The notes: generated by a model from the sequence alone, not told the origin. A DNA stretch of 64,000 nucleotides from Halocatena marina (GCF_025913575.1 NZ_CP109785.1:868001-932000); one strand, 5' to 3'. Shown: positions 36,701-45,630, numbered from the stretch's first letter. Numbers and translations are program-made.

Positions 36701-37453
36701 GATTGCCATCGCAGCGTAGTCCACGAGACTCGCTTCATGGATGCTCAGATACCGATCCTCGGCGGCTTTCATCGTGAGTGGAGTGTGTACACCGCCTGTC
36801 GGGCTCTGAGAGCTGATCTCACTCAACGATGTCTCGCTGTATGCGTATTCGTAACTGTTGAAGTCGTTCTGAATCCACCACGACGTATAGTCTCCGTTGA
36901 AGGAGAATTCTGTTCGTTCCGAACTGATGACGAACCCTCCGAAGCCACTATTTTCCGGGAAAACGTACCGAAAACCGACACCATCGTCGAACGCGCGAAC
37001 CTCCAGCGTGAGCGAACGACCGGGGTCGGCGGCTTCTTGCAGTCCAATTCGAAGCGCCGCGTACTGCTCTCGAATCTCGTCGTACTGATCCCAGATCGGT
37101 GTCCACGTCGTGTGGGTCGCTGAACGCTCGGTTCCGGTGACAACGATCCCGTCGTGAAACGGAGCCTGATCCTGAAACTCGAAGCCAAGCGTCGAGTCTG
37201 CGATAACCGTCATTCCGTCGTGCACGACGCTGTAACTTGGGATTCCATTTGTCACGTCCACAGTCAGTTCGACAGCGCCGTCTGGAGAACTGAGCGTCTG
37301 TGTGGCAGTGCTGTCGCCATTCGTCACTTGCGCGGCAGTATCGTCTGCGACAGCGAGCGAAACGGACGAAGCAACAGCAAGCGATGCCAGTCCACCGACG
37401 AACGCCCGCCGACTAAGCCGTGTATATTGTTGTTGATTTTGTTCGTCAAACAT
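33758..37453 (-). CDS. Tat-secreted GH97 alpha-glucosidase-like enzyme with carbohydrate-binding modules, 1231 aa
   Basis: A very long multi-domain glycosidase. Residues 1-42 form a twin-arginine signal (RLSRRAFVGG). Then come the GH97 N-terminal beta-sandwich (about 45-310), the GH97 catalytic barrel (about 320-620; WIEPQKFLGVWWLM, VLVEGWNKGW, HNETAGN, HEPIKPTGERRTYPN, EFGELDGFP), a jelly-roll sugar-binding module inserted around 640-770 (YEFHLRYASD, GENTVAVAVTDEDTGGFNLD), the GH97 C-terminal domain, a His/Gly/Asn/Lys-rich loop near 835-855, an Ig-like domain, and a glucodextranase-like C-terminal module (YTYPTNSAFEDGAFDL, FVLWMHDPNKDGG). It probably hydrolyses alpha-glucans or glucosides outside the cell. 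It follows the M24 peptidase gene by 75 bases. Confidence 0.85.
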   Translation of the reverse strand: MFDEQNQQQYTRLSRRAFVGGLASLAVASSVSLAVADDTAAQVTNGDSTATQTLSSPDGAVELTVDVTNGIPSYSVVHDGMTVIADSTLGFEFQDQAPFHDGIVVTGTERSATHTTWTPIWDQYDEIREQYAALRIGLQEAADPGRSLTLEVRAFDDGVGFRYVFPENSGFGGFVISSERTEFSFNGDYTSWWIQNDFNSYEYAYSETSLSEISSQSPTGGVHTPLTMKAAEDRYLSIHEASLVDYAAMAIEPQSEGSVTFESTLAPLPDGTKVTAAAPHRTPWRTIQIGRRPGALVESNLVLNLNAPHDPTDFPQGTDWIEPQKFLGVWWLMITGRADWEYMGPETGNHGAQTGRMKRYMDFASEHGIPSVLVEGWNKGWSTYPGDGSAMDFDASYPDFDWEEITEYGQQLDPSVKMTAHNETAGNISNYEAQLNDDPNPFAEYEERGIHSIKTGYVADSGVTIDGTTYNHHCQPLVNHHRLVYRAAAKHRQMLEIHEPIKPTGERRTYPNVMTREGVLGQEYDSFGYVSPAHHVTFPFTRMLGGPVEYTPGIFDADSGSGGIEATRAKQLAMYPTYFSGLQMIADLPESYLAEQPAVLTLGGVAQAEFGELDGFPTAAKWANAHGGQYVPIDPNRSSNATASWTVEDVSAGEYEFHLRYASDEENNAVPPETPRTATVMVNGSPSTQLDVPPTAYWDEWETVSTTISLTAGENTVAVAVTDEDTGGFNLDAVALTDTGQSMPEPDTDPTLGPTVPAFQFIKDVPAAGWDDTRVLDAAIGEYMITARQKEDEWYVGAMTNENGRALDIPLDFLDAAPGRRKGHEKHNGNGHGKSSGNGHTRGKYVAEIYSDGIDAEYDTNLSDVRIDTAIVTPRTTILASLIETGGTAIRLRPATGREIAELPTYERPTQTVDVSIEAETFVKEPFIVAAGSNSGDYIGGTTVELVVDSEVVANANIRFAPNATDQTPLSYSIDTPGTHDVTVQTADGTALATETVTVKPPVTVASLSDSADDDHGPGRYTYPTNSAFEDGAFDLRSFTVEQTPSVYEFTFEVENLYNAFGSSRGFSPQMFVLWMHDPNKDGGSTTSLDDLLATTSFEQPWHYRMEISGFTKSLVDSTGAPVTDAGNQITLREAVDTSSNTVTVSVDRRAFDDGDVADLEVVPVVQSEDRGTLRPVAEANESYVFGGAKSGITAMAPRIMDTITPEGITQHDALSYTAEQRASLPFVSLR

Positions 37454-37528
37454 CAGCTAGCATGGCTAATTCGAACGTAATAAAATTTTCCTCTGACAGG
37501 ATTGTTCGATAACTGCTCTCTGTCTCCG

Positions 37529-38701
37529 TTACTCGATAATCAGTTCTTTTGGGTAATCGACGAGGTTTTCGAAGCCATCTTCGGTAACGACACCGAAATC
37601 CTCGATTCGGACACCGCCAACTGCGGGATCGTACAGCCCCGGTTCGATGGTGATGACGTGGCCCGGTTCGAGTGTCTCGCCGTTCGTTGCGATGCGTGGT
37701 CGCTCGTGAACGTCGAGTCCAATTCCGTGGCCCGTGCTGTGGATAAAGCCCGTCTTCGTGCGTTCATCACTCCGGAGTGTCGGTTCGCCCGCGTCCTCGT
37801 ACACATCACAGACAGCGTCGTGAACGTCCGCGCCAGTCACACCTGGTTCGATGGCGTCCAAGGCAGCCGTTTGGGCTGCAAGCGTGAGCTCGTACCACTC
37901 TCGAATCGTTTCCGAGGGCGAACCCTTCACGAACGTCCGAGTCATGTCGGCGAAATATTTCGAGTCTTTTCCACGTGGGAAGATGTCGATAATGATGCTT
38001 TCGTCTGCTTTGAGTGGTCCGCTGCCCCGATCGTGTGGGTCAGCTGCGTCGGATCCACAGGCAACAATCGTTTCATCAAGCGCGTGGTCATTTCTGAGGA
38101 GCTCCATTTCGATTTCGCGACGGACGCGTTCGCTCGTCAGTGGCTCTCCATCGTAGTGTAGCGTGCCTGCCTCGACTGTCGCTTCCCGAATGAGCGTTTC
38201 GGCACGGGACATTGCCGCTTCATTCGCACGTTGGGCAGTGCGGATGTTCTTGATTTCTTCGTCGGTTTTCGTCGCGCGGAGCTTCGTTATCGTGTCATTG
38301 GTGTCTGCTGTCACGTCGATGTCGAGATCGCGTAGTCCGTCGGCAGTCGAGAGCGGAAATCGCGCCGGAACGGCCACAGATTGGACACCGTGTTTTTCGA
38401 GGAACGCAGCGACGACGCGGTTGTTCGCCTCCGTCGAATCGTATTTCTCACGCTTTTTGCGGTAATCGAAGTCACTGTACCGTGACACTGTCTCGGCGTT
38501 ACTTTCTCGTTTCGCTCTTCCGTATTCGAGGCTCGAAACGAGCAGCTGTACACCGTCGGCGTACAACGTCACGAACGGGTCGGGTGCGTCGAATCCTGAC
38601 AGATACCGTTGATTGGAGGTTTCGCTGTCCGCGTCGATCAGGTAGCCGTCGATAGTTCGGTCGGAAAGAAACGTTTCGAGATCTGAAACATCAGATTGCA
38701 T
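37529..38701 (-). CDS. M24 family metallopeptidase (Xaa-Pro aminopeptidase-like), 390 aa
   Basis: A creatinase/prolidase-fold aminopeptidase. All five metal ligands are visible in order: IIIDIFPRG (Asp), FADMTRTF (Asp), HSTGHGIGLDVHE (His), VITIEPGLYDP (Glu) and VRIEDFGVV (Glu). The N-terminal 140 residues form the usual non-catalytic domain (YLIDADSETSNQRYLSGF). Length is standard. It removes an N-terminal residue preceding proline, in the cytoplasm. It is upstream of the GH97 gene on the same strand; the relation is probably positional only. Confidence 0.9.
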   Translation of the reverse strand: MQSDVSDLETFLSDRTIDGYLIDADSETSNQRYLSGFDAPDPFVTLYADGVQLLVSSLEYGRAKRESNAETVSRYSDFDYRKKREKYDSTEANNRVVAAFLEKHGVQSVAVPARFPLSTADGLRDLDIDVTADTNDTITKLRATKTDEEIKNIRTAQRANEAAMSRAETLIREATVEAGTLHYDGEPLTSERVRREIEMELLRNDHALDETIVACGSDAADPHDRGSGPLKADESIIIDIFPRGKDSKYFADMTRTFVKGSPSETIREWYELTLAAQTAALDAIEPGVTGADVHDAVCDVYEDAGEPTLRSDERTKTGFIHSTGHGIGLDVHERPRIATNGETLEPGHVITIEPGLYDPAVGGVRIEDFGVVTEDGFENLVDYPKELIIE

Positions 38702-38765
38702 GTTTCTGTCCTATACGTCGGTGGACAAAACGCTTTAGATGCGGTGTCGCTCTCTCGTGTCTCGA

Positions 38766-38885
38766 TCATCGCCAGCGATTGATGAGCACAAGAAGGCTAT
38801 AGCCGATCAGTCCCATAACGAACAGTATTGGTGGAATGAGAAACGGTCCAAACGTCTGTATCAACCACTCTATCGGCGTGGACAT
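38766..38885 (-). CDS. 39-residue single-span membrane micro-protein
   Basis: A 39-codon frame reads MSTPIEWLIQTFGPFLIPP, then a long hydrophobic stretch (about residues 13-35), ending in Asn-Arg-Trp-Arg. The design (short polar N-terminus, one membrane helix, basic end) fits a real membrane micro-protein, and similar short proteins are, from memory, seen in haloarchaea. A TATA-like run (38938-38946, minus strand TTTATAGAA) lies about 55 bases before the start. It is upstream of the M24 peptidase gene by 64 bases. Function unknown. Confidence 0.5.
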   Translation of the reverse strand: MSTPIEWLIQTFGPFLIPPILFVMGLIGYSLLVLINRWR

Positions 38886-39395
38886 ATGCTACCAACTCGT
38901 AGATCCGTCAATAAAGCTACGCTGTCTGAAGGGATTTCTATAAACCGTCGACAGACAGACACCGTCGCTGTGCTTTCAAGGCCCGTCGAGTGTATTATCG
39001 TATTGTGTCGATCAGATTGATGATTGATGCTCCCTAATCGCTTTTCTATTGGCGACGGAACGGACGAATGCGGCTAGCGAGTGCATCCATCCCACCCGAT
39101 TGGGCACCAACCGCTGTCATTCCACGCCACTCGCTGGCCAGCAGGGTGTGCCGACGCAGTCGGAGAGTATCACGCTGCGTGCGTGTTTGTGCACGCAGTG
39201 TACACCACTCTATTCTACTCTACTCCACTTGGTCTGACTGGTGGCAATTCTCGAATCGCTGTTTGACGTCCGAGCAGGAATCGAATGAATGGCATACAGC
39301 GCAAGCGTGTCTGTGTAGTGGTGTCTACACTGTGATGATAACGGGGTTGCAAGTGCAGCGGACGATCCTTAGTTGACTGATGAATGAATGTAATC
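38886..39395. other. intergenic, contains a strong hairpin
   Basis: About 510 bases between the micro-protein (leftward) and the zinc-ribbon gene (rightward). Short frames here have no family-like sequence. The one clear element is the stem-loop at 39172-39201. Confidence 0.5.
39172..39201. other. 11-base-pair GC-rich stem-loop
   Basis: ACGCTGCGTGC and GCACGCAGTGT pair with one G-U around an 8-base loop. There is no T-tract after it on either strand, so it is not an ordinary archaeal terminator. It could be a structured RNA, a processing site or a protein-binding site. Confidence 0.35.
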
Positions 39396-39833
39396 ATGGT
39401 AAGATTTGCCTGCCCCTCGTGTGGAACAGTTCCAGATGGCACAGAAAAGTGGCTGCGTGTCGATTCCGTACCGGGACTTGGTCAGGACGCACCTACGGTC
39501 CAACTACTGATCGATGATGATCTCGAATCATTCGGGTCAGGTCTCGCTACGGACGATTCGGTAGAACCGATGACAACGCTGCGCCCGTGCGGACACTCGT
39601 TTCCGCACAGCACGGTAACCGCAGTCACAGAGCAACTCCATGTGCTCGATGATCTACTCGAACGCCACGCTAACGCCACAAGCGGCTTTGAAATCCAGTG
39701 CTTGCGCGAACAAATCCAGTCGACAGGAACGAAGCTCGATGCAATCGTCGATCGGTGTGTCGCACAAATGGATACAACGTGTCCTCATTGGCGAAAACGG
39801 ACATGGATCGATACCAATTCGATGAATCAGTGA
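39396..39833 (+). CDS. haloarchaeal protein with zinc-ribbon-like cysteines, 145 aa
   Basis: The N-terminus MVRFACPSCGTVPDG has a CPSCG knuckle; a second possible half is LRPCGHSFPHS in the middle, and CPHW near the end. The remainder is acidic with a helical segment (LDDLLERHANATSGFEIQ...). This looks like a small metal-binding protein, but no family can be named. ATG at 39396 was chosen since the Cys motif starts right after it; an in-frame ATG four codons earlier is possible. The gene is isolated; downstream DNA is non-coding. Confidence 0.6.
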   Translation: MVRFACPSCGTVPDGTEKWLRVDSVPGLGQDAPTVQLLIDDDLESFGSGLATDDSVEPMTTLRPCGHSFPHSTVTAVTEQLHVLDDLLERHANATSGFEIQCLREQIQSTGTKLDAIVDRCVAQMDTTCPHWRKRTWIDTNSMNQ

Positions 39834-40030
39834 GTGTATCGTAACGTGAGCGTACCGCGTAGCCATCTCGGTTGAACTCCCCCTTCACTCTCTTCAGGGC
39901 TCCCCGTCGACAGTGGCCTTCATTGGCACTGCAATGATCTCCCGAGTGCGATCACGTTAAGGATGGTGTGAGCACAAGCCGGTCCGATCACACGAACCGA
40001 ACTTGAGCGGACTGAAATGGTGGATACTAA

Positions 40031-40165
40031 ACTGTTCCTTGCAAATACACCATTGACGATAATACAGTGGTGATGAACTTCGATCCATCCCACTTGTATT
40101 TCGAGCAAACGGATCTCATCGGTGAATATTCAATTGGGTATACTAGAATTATTCGTACTATCTGA
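40031..40165 (+). pseudogene. remnant of a sugar phosphate isomerase/epimerase gene
   Basis: This short frame encodes DDNTVVMNFDPSHLYF, the conserved metal-site block of TIM-barrel sugar isomerases, and then loses similarity. Twenty-two bases (40079-40100) are identical to 42856-42877 in the intact isomerase gene downstream. It has stop codons on both sides. The simplest reading is a decayed paralogue or duplicated piece of the isomerase gene. Confidence 0.5.
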
Positions 40166-41430
40166 ATGGGCTGATGAGATCATCGAGACATCTCCAATAG
40201 AGTGTTCGTTGTTACAACTGTCAACCGGGGCTCCTTCGATTCTGGCAGTTGGATTTCTATGTTGATTTCCGCAACTGATGTCGGTTATCGAAACAGATAA
40301 TTTCAATGATCCATGCTGATAGATGATCTGTTCGGAATACATGACTTCGTCGTCAGGTGCGGTCTGAGTCAGCTTCGTAATCTACCGCTCTCTCGTGGTC
40401 GAATAGCGGAATTTATATGCGTTCAAATATATTGGGCAGAATGGTCGATAGGGCGGACTCTCGCTCACAATTCATTCATCGATAGCACGTCAATTCAAAT
40501 CGAGATATACAATATTATTTGTTCGGGATAACGAAGGGCTTGCCCGGACAAAACACTGATAGTGTGAATATACGGAAAATAGCCGGAGTCGTCCGGTGTG
40601 AAACAATTGGAGTGTTAGCTTCGCTTGCGATACAGTCAATCAGCAAACGACGATCTTCTGATGGTATCACCAGTGCCGTCCGAGTGCACAACCTGATGTC
40701 GCATCCTTAATCTAATCATTTAAAATTTTAAAGAAGGTTGAGGGACTAATTTGGAATATTATATTAATAATGCATCGTTTGCATACCAATATTTATCCAT
40801 TTGATCATATCGAACGCGGTGGTTATTCCTTATGTGTTCCCGATCGATATGAGTGTTGAGTGACTCTCGCATGCTTCGAACTGCTGTGGTGGTATGAGTA
40901 ATTTGATCGAGTAACTACTCATCCGTGGTGTATCAGCGTGTGAATGCAGGTGTTACTCAAAGTGCTCTCTTCGGAGCTACTGTCGGGTGTTCAAATATAT
41001 AGTATTACATTCGTAACTGTGTAAAGACGTGATGGGTAGCGATCCGTGGCGACATCTCTCCGTGAGTAAGCGCTATACCCGTTTTCGAACGTGCTTTCGT
41101 GTCTCATACTATTGTGTGATAATCTCCCCACACTGGTTGTATTATTGACTACTTGTCTCGACGCTGGGAACTATTGTTTGAGGGTGTCAAACAACCGACG
41201 GTCAGTTGTCTTGGGTCGAACGTCGTATGTAGATACTCATTTTAGAAATTCGTGGTCCGTATCCACAGATTCAATTCTCGGCGAGTGTCGCAGGGTTGTA
41301 ACCATGTTCTCCCTCACAGAAGGCATTCCAGCGACAGGAGTGAGACGGTCAGAACTGGTCGACGTTCATCAGACACGAGGATTCGTTCGAAAACAGTCTC
41401 CCCGAATACGTCGATCAAACGTCGATATCC

Positions 41431-41440
41431 GAATTATTAA
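41431..41440 (+). promoter_or_regulatory. TATA-like box of the ThuA-like gene
   Basis: GAATTATTAA is centred about 28 bases before ATG 41466, giving a leaderless message and supporting that start over longer upstream options. Confidence 0.5.
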
Positions 41441-41465
41441 CTATCTCTCCAGAGACGTACTGTGT

Positions 41466-42206
41466 ATGACCACAGTCACAGTTTGGAACGAATACCGACA
41501 CGAGCAGGAGAGTGAGGTCGTCGCGGACGTATACCCCGACGGCATTCACGCGGTTATCACGGATGCGCTCGAATCACGAGGATTCGAAACACAAACGGCG
41601 ACGCTCGATGAACCAGAGCACGGATTGACCAACGACGTACTCGACGACACGGATGTGCTGACGTGGTGGGGACACGCAGCCCACGATGAGGTCGAAGACG
41701 AAATCGTTGAACGCGTCCACCAGCGCGTGCTCGATGGGATGGGTCTGCTCGTTCTCCACTCCGGCCATTATTCGAAGATTTTTAAGACATTGATGGGGAC
41801 AACTTGCTCGCTCAAGTGGCGTGAAGCGGCCGAGACAGAGCGTCTGTGGGTCGTTGAGCCAAGCCATCCGATTGCGGACGGCATCGATGAGTACATCGAA
41901 GTACCCGAAGCAGAGATGTACGGCGAACGCTTCGACATTCCTGCACCAGAGACGCTCGTGTTCAACTCGTGGTTCGAAGGAGGCGAGGTGTTCCGCTCGG
42001 GATGCTGTTATACACGCGGCAACGGACGCGTCTTCTATTTCCGTCCCGGTCACGAGACTTACCCAGTATACCATCAGGATGACATCCAACAGGTTCTGGC
42101 AAATGCTGTCGAGTGGGCAGCACCCGGTGACGAATCAACGCCAGAGTTCGGCAACGCCGATCCGATCGAAGCGATCGATATGACTGACGAGCGCAGCGTC
42201 CACTGA
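41466..42206 (+). CDS. ThuA-like trehalose-utilisation family protein, 246 aa
   Basis: A class I glutamine-amidotransferase-like fold: [12 protein letters not shown] at the start, [28 protein letters not shown] and [29 protein letters not shown], and [14 protein letters not shown] near the end match the ThuA family. The Cys nucleophile of amidotransferases is absent, as in other ThuA proteins. In bacteria ThuA works with a Gfo/Idh dehydrogenase (ThuB) in 3-keto-disaccharide metabolism. Here an isomerase gene follows after 67 bases and a Gfo/Idh gene lies further downstream. A long extension to the left is not family-like and was rejected. Confidence 0.85.
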   Translation: MTTVTVWNEYRHEQESEVVADVYPDGIHAVITDALESRGFETQTATLDEPEHGLTNDVLDDTDVLTWWGHAAHDEVEDEIVERVHQRVLDGMGLLVLHSGHYSKIFKTLMGTTCSLKWREAAETERLWVVEPSHPIADGIDEYIEVPEAEMYGERFDIPAPETLVFNSWFEGGEVFRSGCCYTRGNGRVFYFRPGHETYPVYHQDDIQQVLANAVEWAAPGDESTPEFGNADPIEAIDMTDERSVH

Positions 42207-42242
42207 ATTCGAGCAGTCCGCGAGGTGACAATCTACCCAAAC

Positions 42243-42251
42243 ATTTATTTG
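42243..42251 (+). promoter_or_regulatory. TATA-like box of the isomerase gene
   Basis: ATTTATTTG is centred 27 bases before ATG 42274, so the isomerase gene probably has its own leaderless transcript. Confidence 0.5.
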
Positions 42252-42273
42252 TATTTGGGGTGACTCAACTCGC

Positions 42274-43242
42274 ATGCAAATCGGCGTACTGACGGCCGTT
42301 CTTGGCGGTCAATCGACAGCAGATGCATTTGAATACCTCGCTGATATCGGTGTCGACACGGTCGAGCTTGGGACTGGTGGCTTCCCTGGCGATGCTCACC
42401 TCTCACGCGAAGAGTACCTCTCAAACGAAGACGCACAAGCCGAACTCACCGATCTACTCGACGAGCATGATCTTCAGATATCGGCGTTGGCAACCCACAA
42501 CAACCCTCTCCATCCTGATACAGAGCGCGCAGAACGAGCCGACACCGAACTTCGGGAAGCGATTCGTCTCGCTGATCAGCTTGATGTTGATGTTGTAACC
42601 TGTTTCTCAGGGCTTCCAGCAGGCAGTCCAAATGACGAGACACCCAACTGGATCACGGCACCGTGGCCGACCGAGCACGCCGAGGCGCACGAATACCAGT
42701 GGGAAGTCACAACAGAGTACTGGAGCAGTCTTGCCGAGCACGCCGAGGAGTACGGTGTGAACGTCGGCATCGAAATGCACCCGAACATGCTCGTCTACGA
42801 GCCGACTGGAATGTTAGCGCTCCGTGAGGCTACCAACGATCGGATCGGTGCGAATTTCGATCCATCCCACTTGTATTGGCAAGGTATTGATGTCACCGAG
42901 GCGATCCGGTTCTTGGGTGATCACGACGCCATCCACCATGTCCACGCGAAAGATACCCGTGTCTACGAGTCCAACGCGCGCGTGAAAGGTGTCCTCGACA
43001 CCGCTCCCTACACGGAAGAACCGGACCGCTCGTGGTTGTTCCGGTCTGTCGGCTACGGCCACGGCGAAGAGCACTGGAAAGACATTGTCTCGACGCTACG
43101 GATGGTCGATTACGATGGTGCACTTTCGATCGAACACGAAGACTCACTGACCAGTGGACGCGAAGGGCTCGAAAAGGCCGTCGATCTCCTCGAACGTGCC
43201 GTGTTCGAAACCACACCCGGAGAAGCGTACTGGGCCGAGTAA
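42274..43242 (+). CDS. sugar phosphate isomerase/epimerase (TIM barrel, AP-endonuclease-2 type), 322 aa
   Basis: The protein has the xylose-isomerase-like TIM barrel: IGVLTAVLGGQSTADAFEYL, LGTGGFPGDAHL, ISALATHNNPLHPD, VTCFSGLPAG, VGIEMHPNMLVYEP (metal Glu and His), GANFDPSHLYWQGID (metal Asp and His), HVHAKDTRVYE (His/Asp) and LSIEHEDSL (metal Glu). All four metal-site blocks are intact. Such enzymes isomerise or epimerise sugars, or act on 3-keto sugars. It follows the ThuA-like gene. A 22-base identical stretch occurs in the decayed region upstream. Confidence 0.88.
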   Translation: MQIGVLTAVLGGQSTADAFEYLADIGVDTVELGTGGFPGDAHLSREEYLSNEDAQAELTDLLDEHDLQISALATHNNPLHPDTERAERADTELREAIRLADQLDVDVVTCFSGLPAGSPNDETPNWITAPWPTEHAEAHEYQWEVTTEYWSSLAEHAEEYGVNVGIEMHPNMLVYEPTGMLALREATNDRIGANFDPSHLYWQGIDVTEAIRFLGDHDAIHHVHAKDTRVYESNARVKGVLDTAPYTEEPDRSWLFRSVGYGHGEEHWKDIVSTLRMVDYDGALSIEHEDSLTSGREGLEKAVDLLERAVFETTPGEAYWAE

Positions 43243-43370
43243 CGACTCCTGCGATTGTTTTTAGCATGCTCTGGCTGGTTTGTCAAGAGCTCCGGTAGCG
43301 ACGACGTCAACGAGAGCCGACCGATCGTCGGATTGAGACAACCGGACGTCAGTAGAGTCGTCCGATTCAG

Positions 43371-45263
43371 TTACGCACGATCCCGCGCGGTTGTCTCTTC
43401 GAGGAATTCGTCGGGAAGCGCCTCGATCTCACCGATCTGCACGCGCCAGAGGTTAGCGTAGAGATCGCCGTTAGCCAGCAGTTCGTGGTGAGGGCCTTGT
43501 TCGACGATCGCTCCGTCTTCGAGAACGATGATGCGATCGGCGTTCCGAACGGTCGACAGTCGATGGGCAATAGAGAACGTCGTTCGGTCCTCGATCAGTT
43601 CTTCGAGGCTCTGCTGGATCAGAACTTCGGTCTCGTTATCGACGTGGCTCGTGGCTTCATCGAGAATGATGATTTCAGGATCCTTCAGAATAGCTCGCGC
43701 AATGGCGATACGCTGGCGCTGCCCGCCCGAGAGGCGGTCTCCTCGTTGCCCGACCTCTGTCTCGTAACCATCCTCGAGGTCAGTGATAAACTCGTCTGCG
43801 TTCGCGCGCGTGGCGGCGTCGATGATCTCTGACTCGGACGCTGCCATCCCGTACGCGATGTTCTCTTCAATCGTTCCGGTAAACAGGAATGGCTCCTGAC
43901 CGACGTAGCCAATTCCGCCGCGCAAGCTGTGGAGCGAGATATTTCGGATATTTGTTCTATCGATCCGGATTGATCCTTCGTCAGCGTCGTACAATCGCAT
44001 GAGTAGTTTCATCAGCGTCGATTTTCCAGATCCCGTCGGCCCGACGAGACCAATCATCTCACCCGACGAGACCGTGAACGACACATTAGTGATCGCCTCC
44101 TCACCATCGGGATAGGCGAACGAGACGTTGGAGAACGCGATATGACCGTTGGTGGCGTCGAGATCGATCGCCTCATCCTGTTCCGGAATCGTCACTGGAT
44201 GATCCATCAGGACGAATACGCGTTCGGCAGACGCCTTTACCCGCTCGTAGTTGTTGAGGAGAATGCCCGCTTGCGACATCGGGCCCTGAATCTGACGCGT
44301 ATACTGTAAGAACATGACGACGGTCCCCATGGACACCGTTCCGGAGAAGAACAGCGGTGGACCAAAGAGCAGCCACCAGCCACCGACAAGGAGGACAACC
44401 GCAAAGCCAGCACCGTTGATGAGCGTCAGGCCTGGACCAAACCGAACGCTCCACCGGCGGGCTGCCCAGCGGGCCTGCATATGCGAATCTGACGCCTCCT
44501 TGACGCGCTTCGATTCGAACGGCTCCGTCGTGAAGGATTTTACGACCGCAATCCCACTCAGATTATTTTCGAGCCGTGCCGCGAGATCGCCGAACGTCCC
44601 ACGAGCCGCACGGTATTTCGGACGAACCGTTTGGATAAATCCGTAGCTGATAATCGTCAGAAACGGTGCGGGCAACAGCGCGACGAGACCGAGCTGCCAG
44701 TTAATCGTCATCATCACGAATGTGACACCAGCTACCTGAACGAGGATGTTCAGAATGCGCCCGACCCAGCCGTTGAGAAATCCTTCGAGTCGATTGACAT
44801 CGCTCGTGAGGATGCTCATCAGCTCTCCGGTTTGTTTATCCGCGAAAAACGCCATGCCAAGGCGCTGCATCTGATCGTAGACATCGGTGCGGAGTGCGTG
44901 TTGGACGTTCTCAGCGAACTTGGCCCAGCCCCAGCTTCCAAACCACGTCAACAGTGCGTTCAATGTGTACGCACCCAGAATGAGACCGAAAATGAACAGC
45001 AGCTTCTCATTGGTCGATGTGGGGATGTACGCGGCTGGTAGCACTGGTAGCGCGAACGGTCGCTCTCCGGTAAAGAGCGCATCGATTGCAAGCGCGAGAA
45101 GATACGCTGGAGCCAACCCCAACAGTGGTGAGATCAGATTCGAGACAAGAGCAATGCCTACTGGAAACGGATATTTCCGCCCATACCGGCTGAACAGCCG
45201 AAACATCGGTCGAGAAACCTCCTTGCGCTCCTCAATGAAAAGTTCTTCATGATCATCAGGCAT
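43371..45263 (-). CDS. ABC exporter, fused permease and ATPase (MsbA/multidrug type), 630 aa
   Basis: A half-transporter that works as a dimer. About six membrane segments lie in residues 35-340 (for example FPVGIALVSNLISPLLGLAPAYLL). The ATPase follows with Walker A (GLVGPTGSGKSTLMKLL), Q-loop (GYVGQEPFLF), signature (LSGGQRQRIAIARAI), Walker B (IIILDEATSHVD) and the switch His (FSIAHRLSTV). It exports lipids, drugs or lipid-linked glycans. It sits on the opposite strand inside the sugar-catabolism group and its substrate cannot be told. The first 20 residues may be non-native, with Met 20 an alternative start. Confidence 0.92.
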   Translation of the reverse strand: MPDDHEELFIEERKEVSRPMFRLFSRYGRKYPFPVGIALVSNLISPLLGLAPAYLLALAIDALFTGERPFALPVLPAAYIPTSTNEKLLFIFGLILGAYTLNALLTWFGSWGWAKFAENVQHALRTDVYDQMQRLGMAFFADKQTGELMSILTSDVNRLEGFLNGWVGRILNILVQVAGVTFVMMTINWQLGLVALLPAPFLTIISYGFIQTVRPKYRAARGTFGDLAARLENNLSGIAVVKSFTTEPFESKRVKEASDSHMQARWAARRWSVRFGPGLTLINGAGFAVVLLVGGWWLLFGPPLFFSGTVSMGTVVMFLQYTRQIQGPMSQAGILLNNYERVKASAERVFVLMDHPVTIPEQDEAIDLDATNGHIAFSNVSFAYPDGEEAITNVSFTVSSGEMIGLVGPTGSGKSTLMKLLMRLYDADEGSIRIDRTNIRNISLHSLRGGIGYVGQEPFLFTGTIEENIAYGMAASESEIIDAATRANADEFITDLEDGYETEVGQRGDRLSGGQRQRIAIARAILKDPEIIILDEATSHVDNETEVLIQQSLEELIEDRTTFSIAHRLSTVRNADRIIVLEDGAIVEQGPHHELLANGDLYANLWRVQIGEIEALPDEFLEETTARDRA

Positions 45264-45630
45264 TTCGAAAACCGCCTCGATTCAGCACATAGTCGCTATG
45301 AATTCGTCTAGGTATTTCTGGTGGGCAATCAGGAGGGAAGCGAACCGTGACGTCCGCTGTCGCTGCGTCGTTGTTATGTGACAAACACATCCTATTTGGT
45401 GTTGGTCTACCGTCTGAAATTTATTCCGAAGACAGCAACAGTCTCCGGATCTCCCCACTGTTTCTCGTCACCATCACACCACGAATGCGATGATCATCGT
45501 GTGTCTCAGTTTCACTGCAGCGGCGACACATCAGCCAAGCTCTTTTTATCGGAAACTGGTACGTAGCATCCTCCATGCTGGTTACCTAATATATAGAAAG
45601 CACTAAGTTTCAGCCGAGAAATTCAGGTGC
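45264..45630. other. divergent promoter region
   Basis: About 370 bases between the ABC exporter and the Gfo/Idh gene. No gene is supported. A TATA box for the rightward gene lies at 45587-45596. Confidence 0.5.
45587..45596 (+). promoter_or_regulatory. TATA box TAATATATAG of the Gfo/Idh gene
   Basis: This AT-only box is 35-44 bases before ATG 45631, giving a leader of about ten bases. Confidence 0.5.

Larger units (their letters stand above)
39834..41465. other. long decayed/intergenic region
   Basis: More than 1.6 kb with no intact gene. It is AT-rich, especially 40700-41000, and has only short frames interrupted by stops. It contains the isomerase remnant at 40031-40165 and a short stretch around 40590-40710 that reads like an eroded coding end. 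The last 40 bases carry the promoter of the ThuA-like gene. Confidence 0.6.

Noticed and set aside
41091..41465. 125-codon extension before the ThuA-like gene
   Set aside because: No similarity to ThuA, and a TATA-like box lies inside it at the correct distance from ATG 41466.
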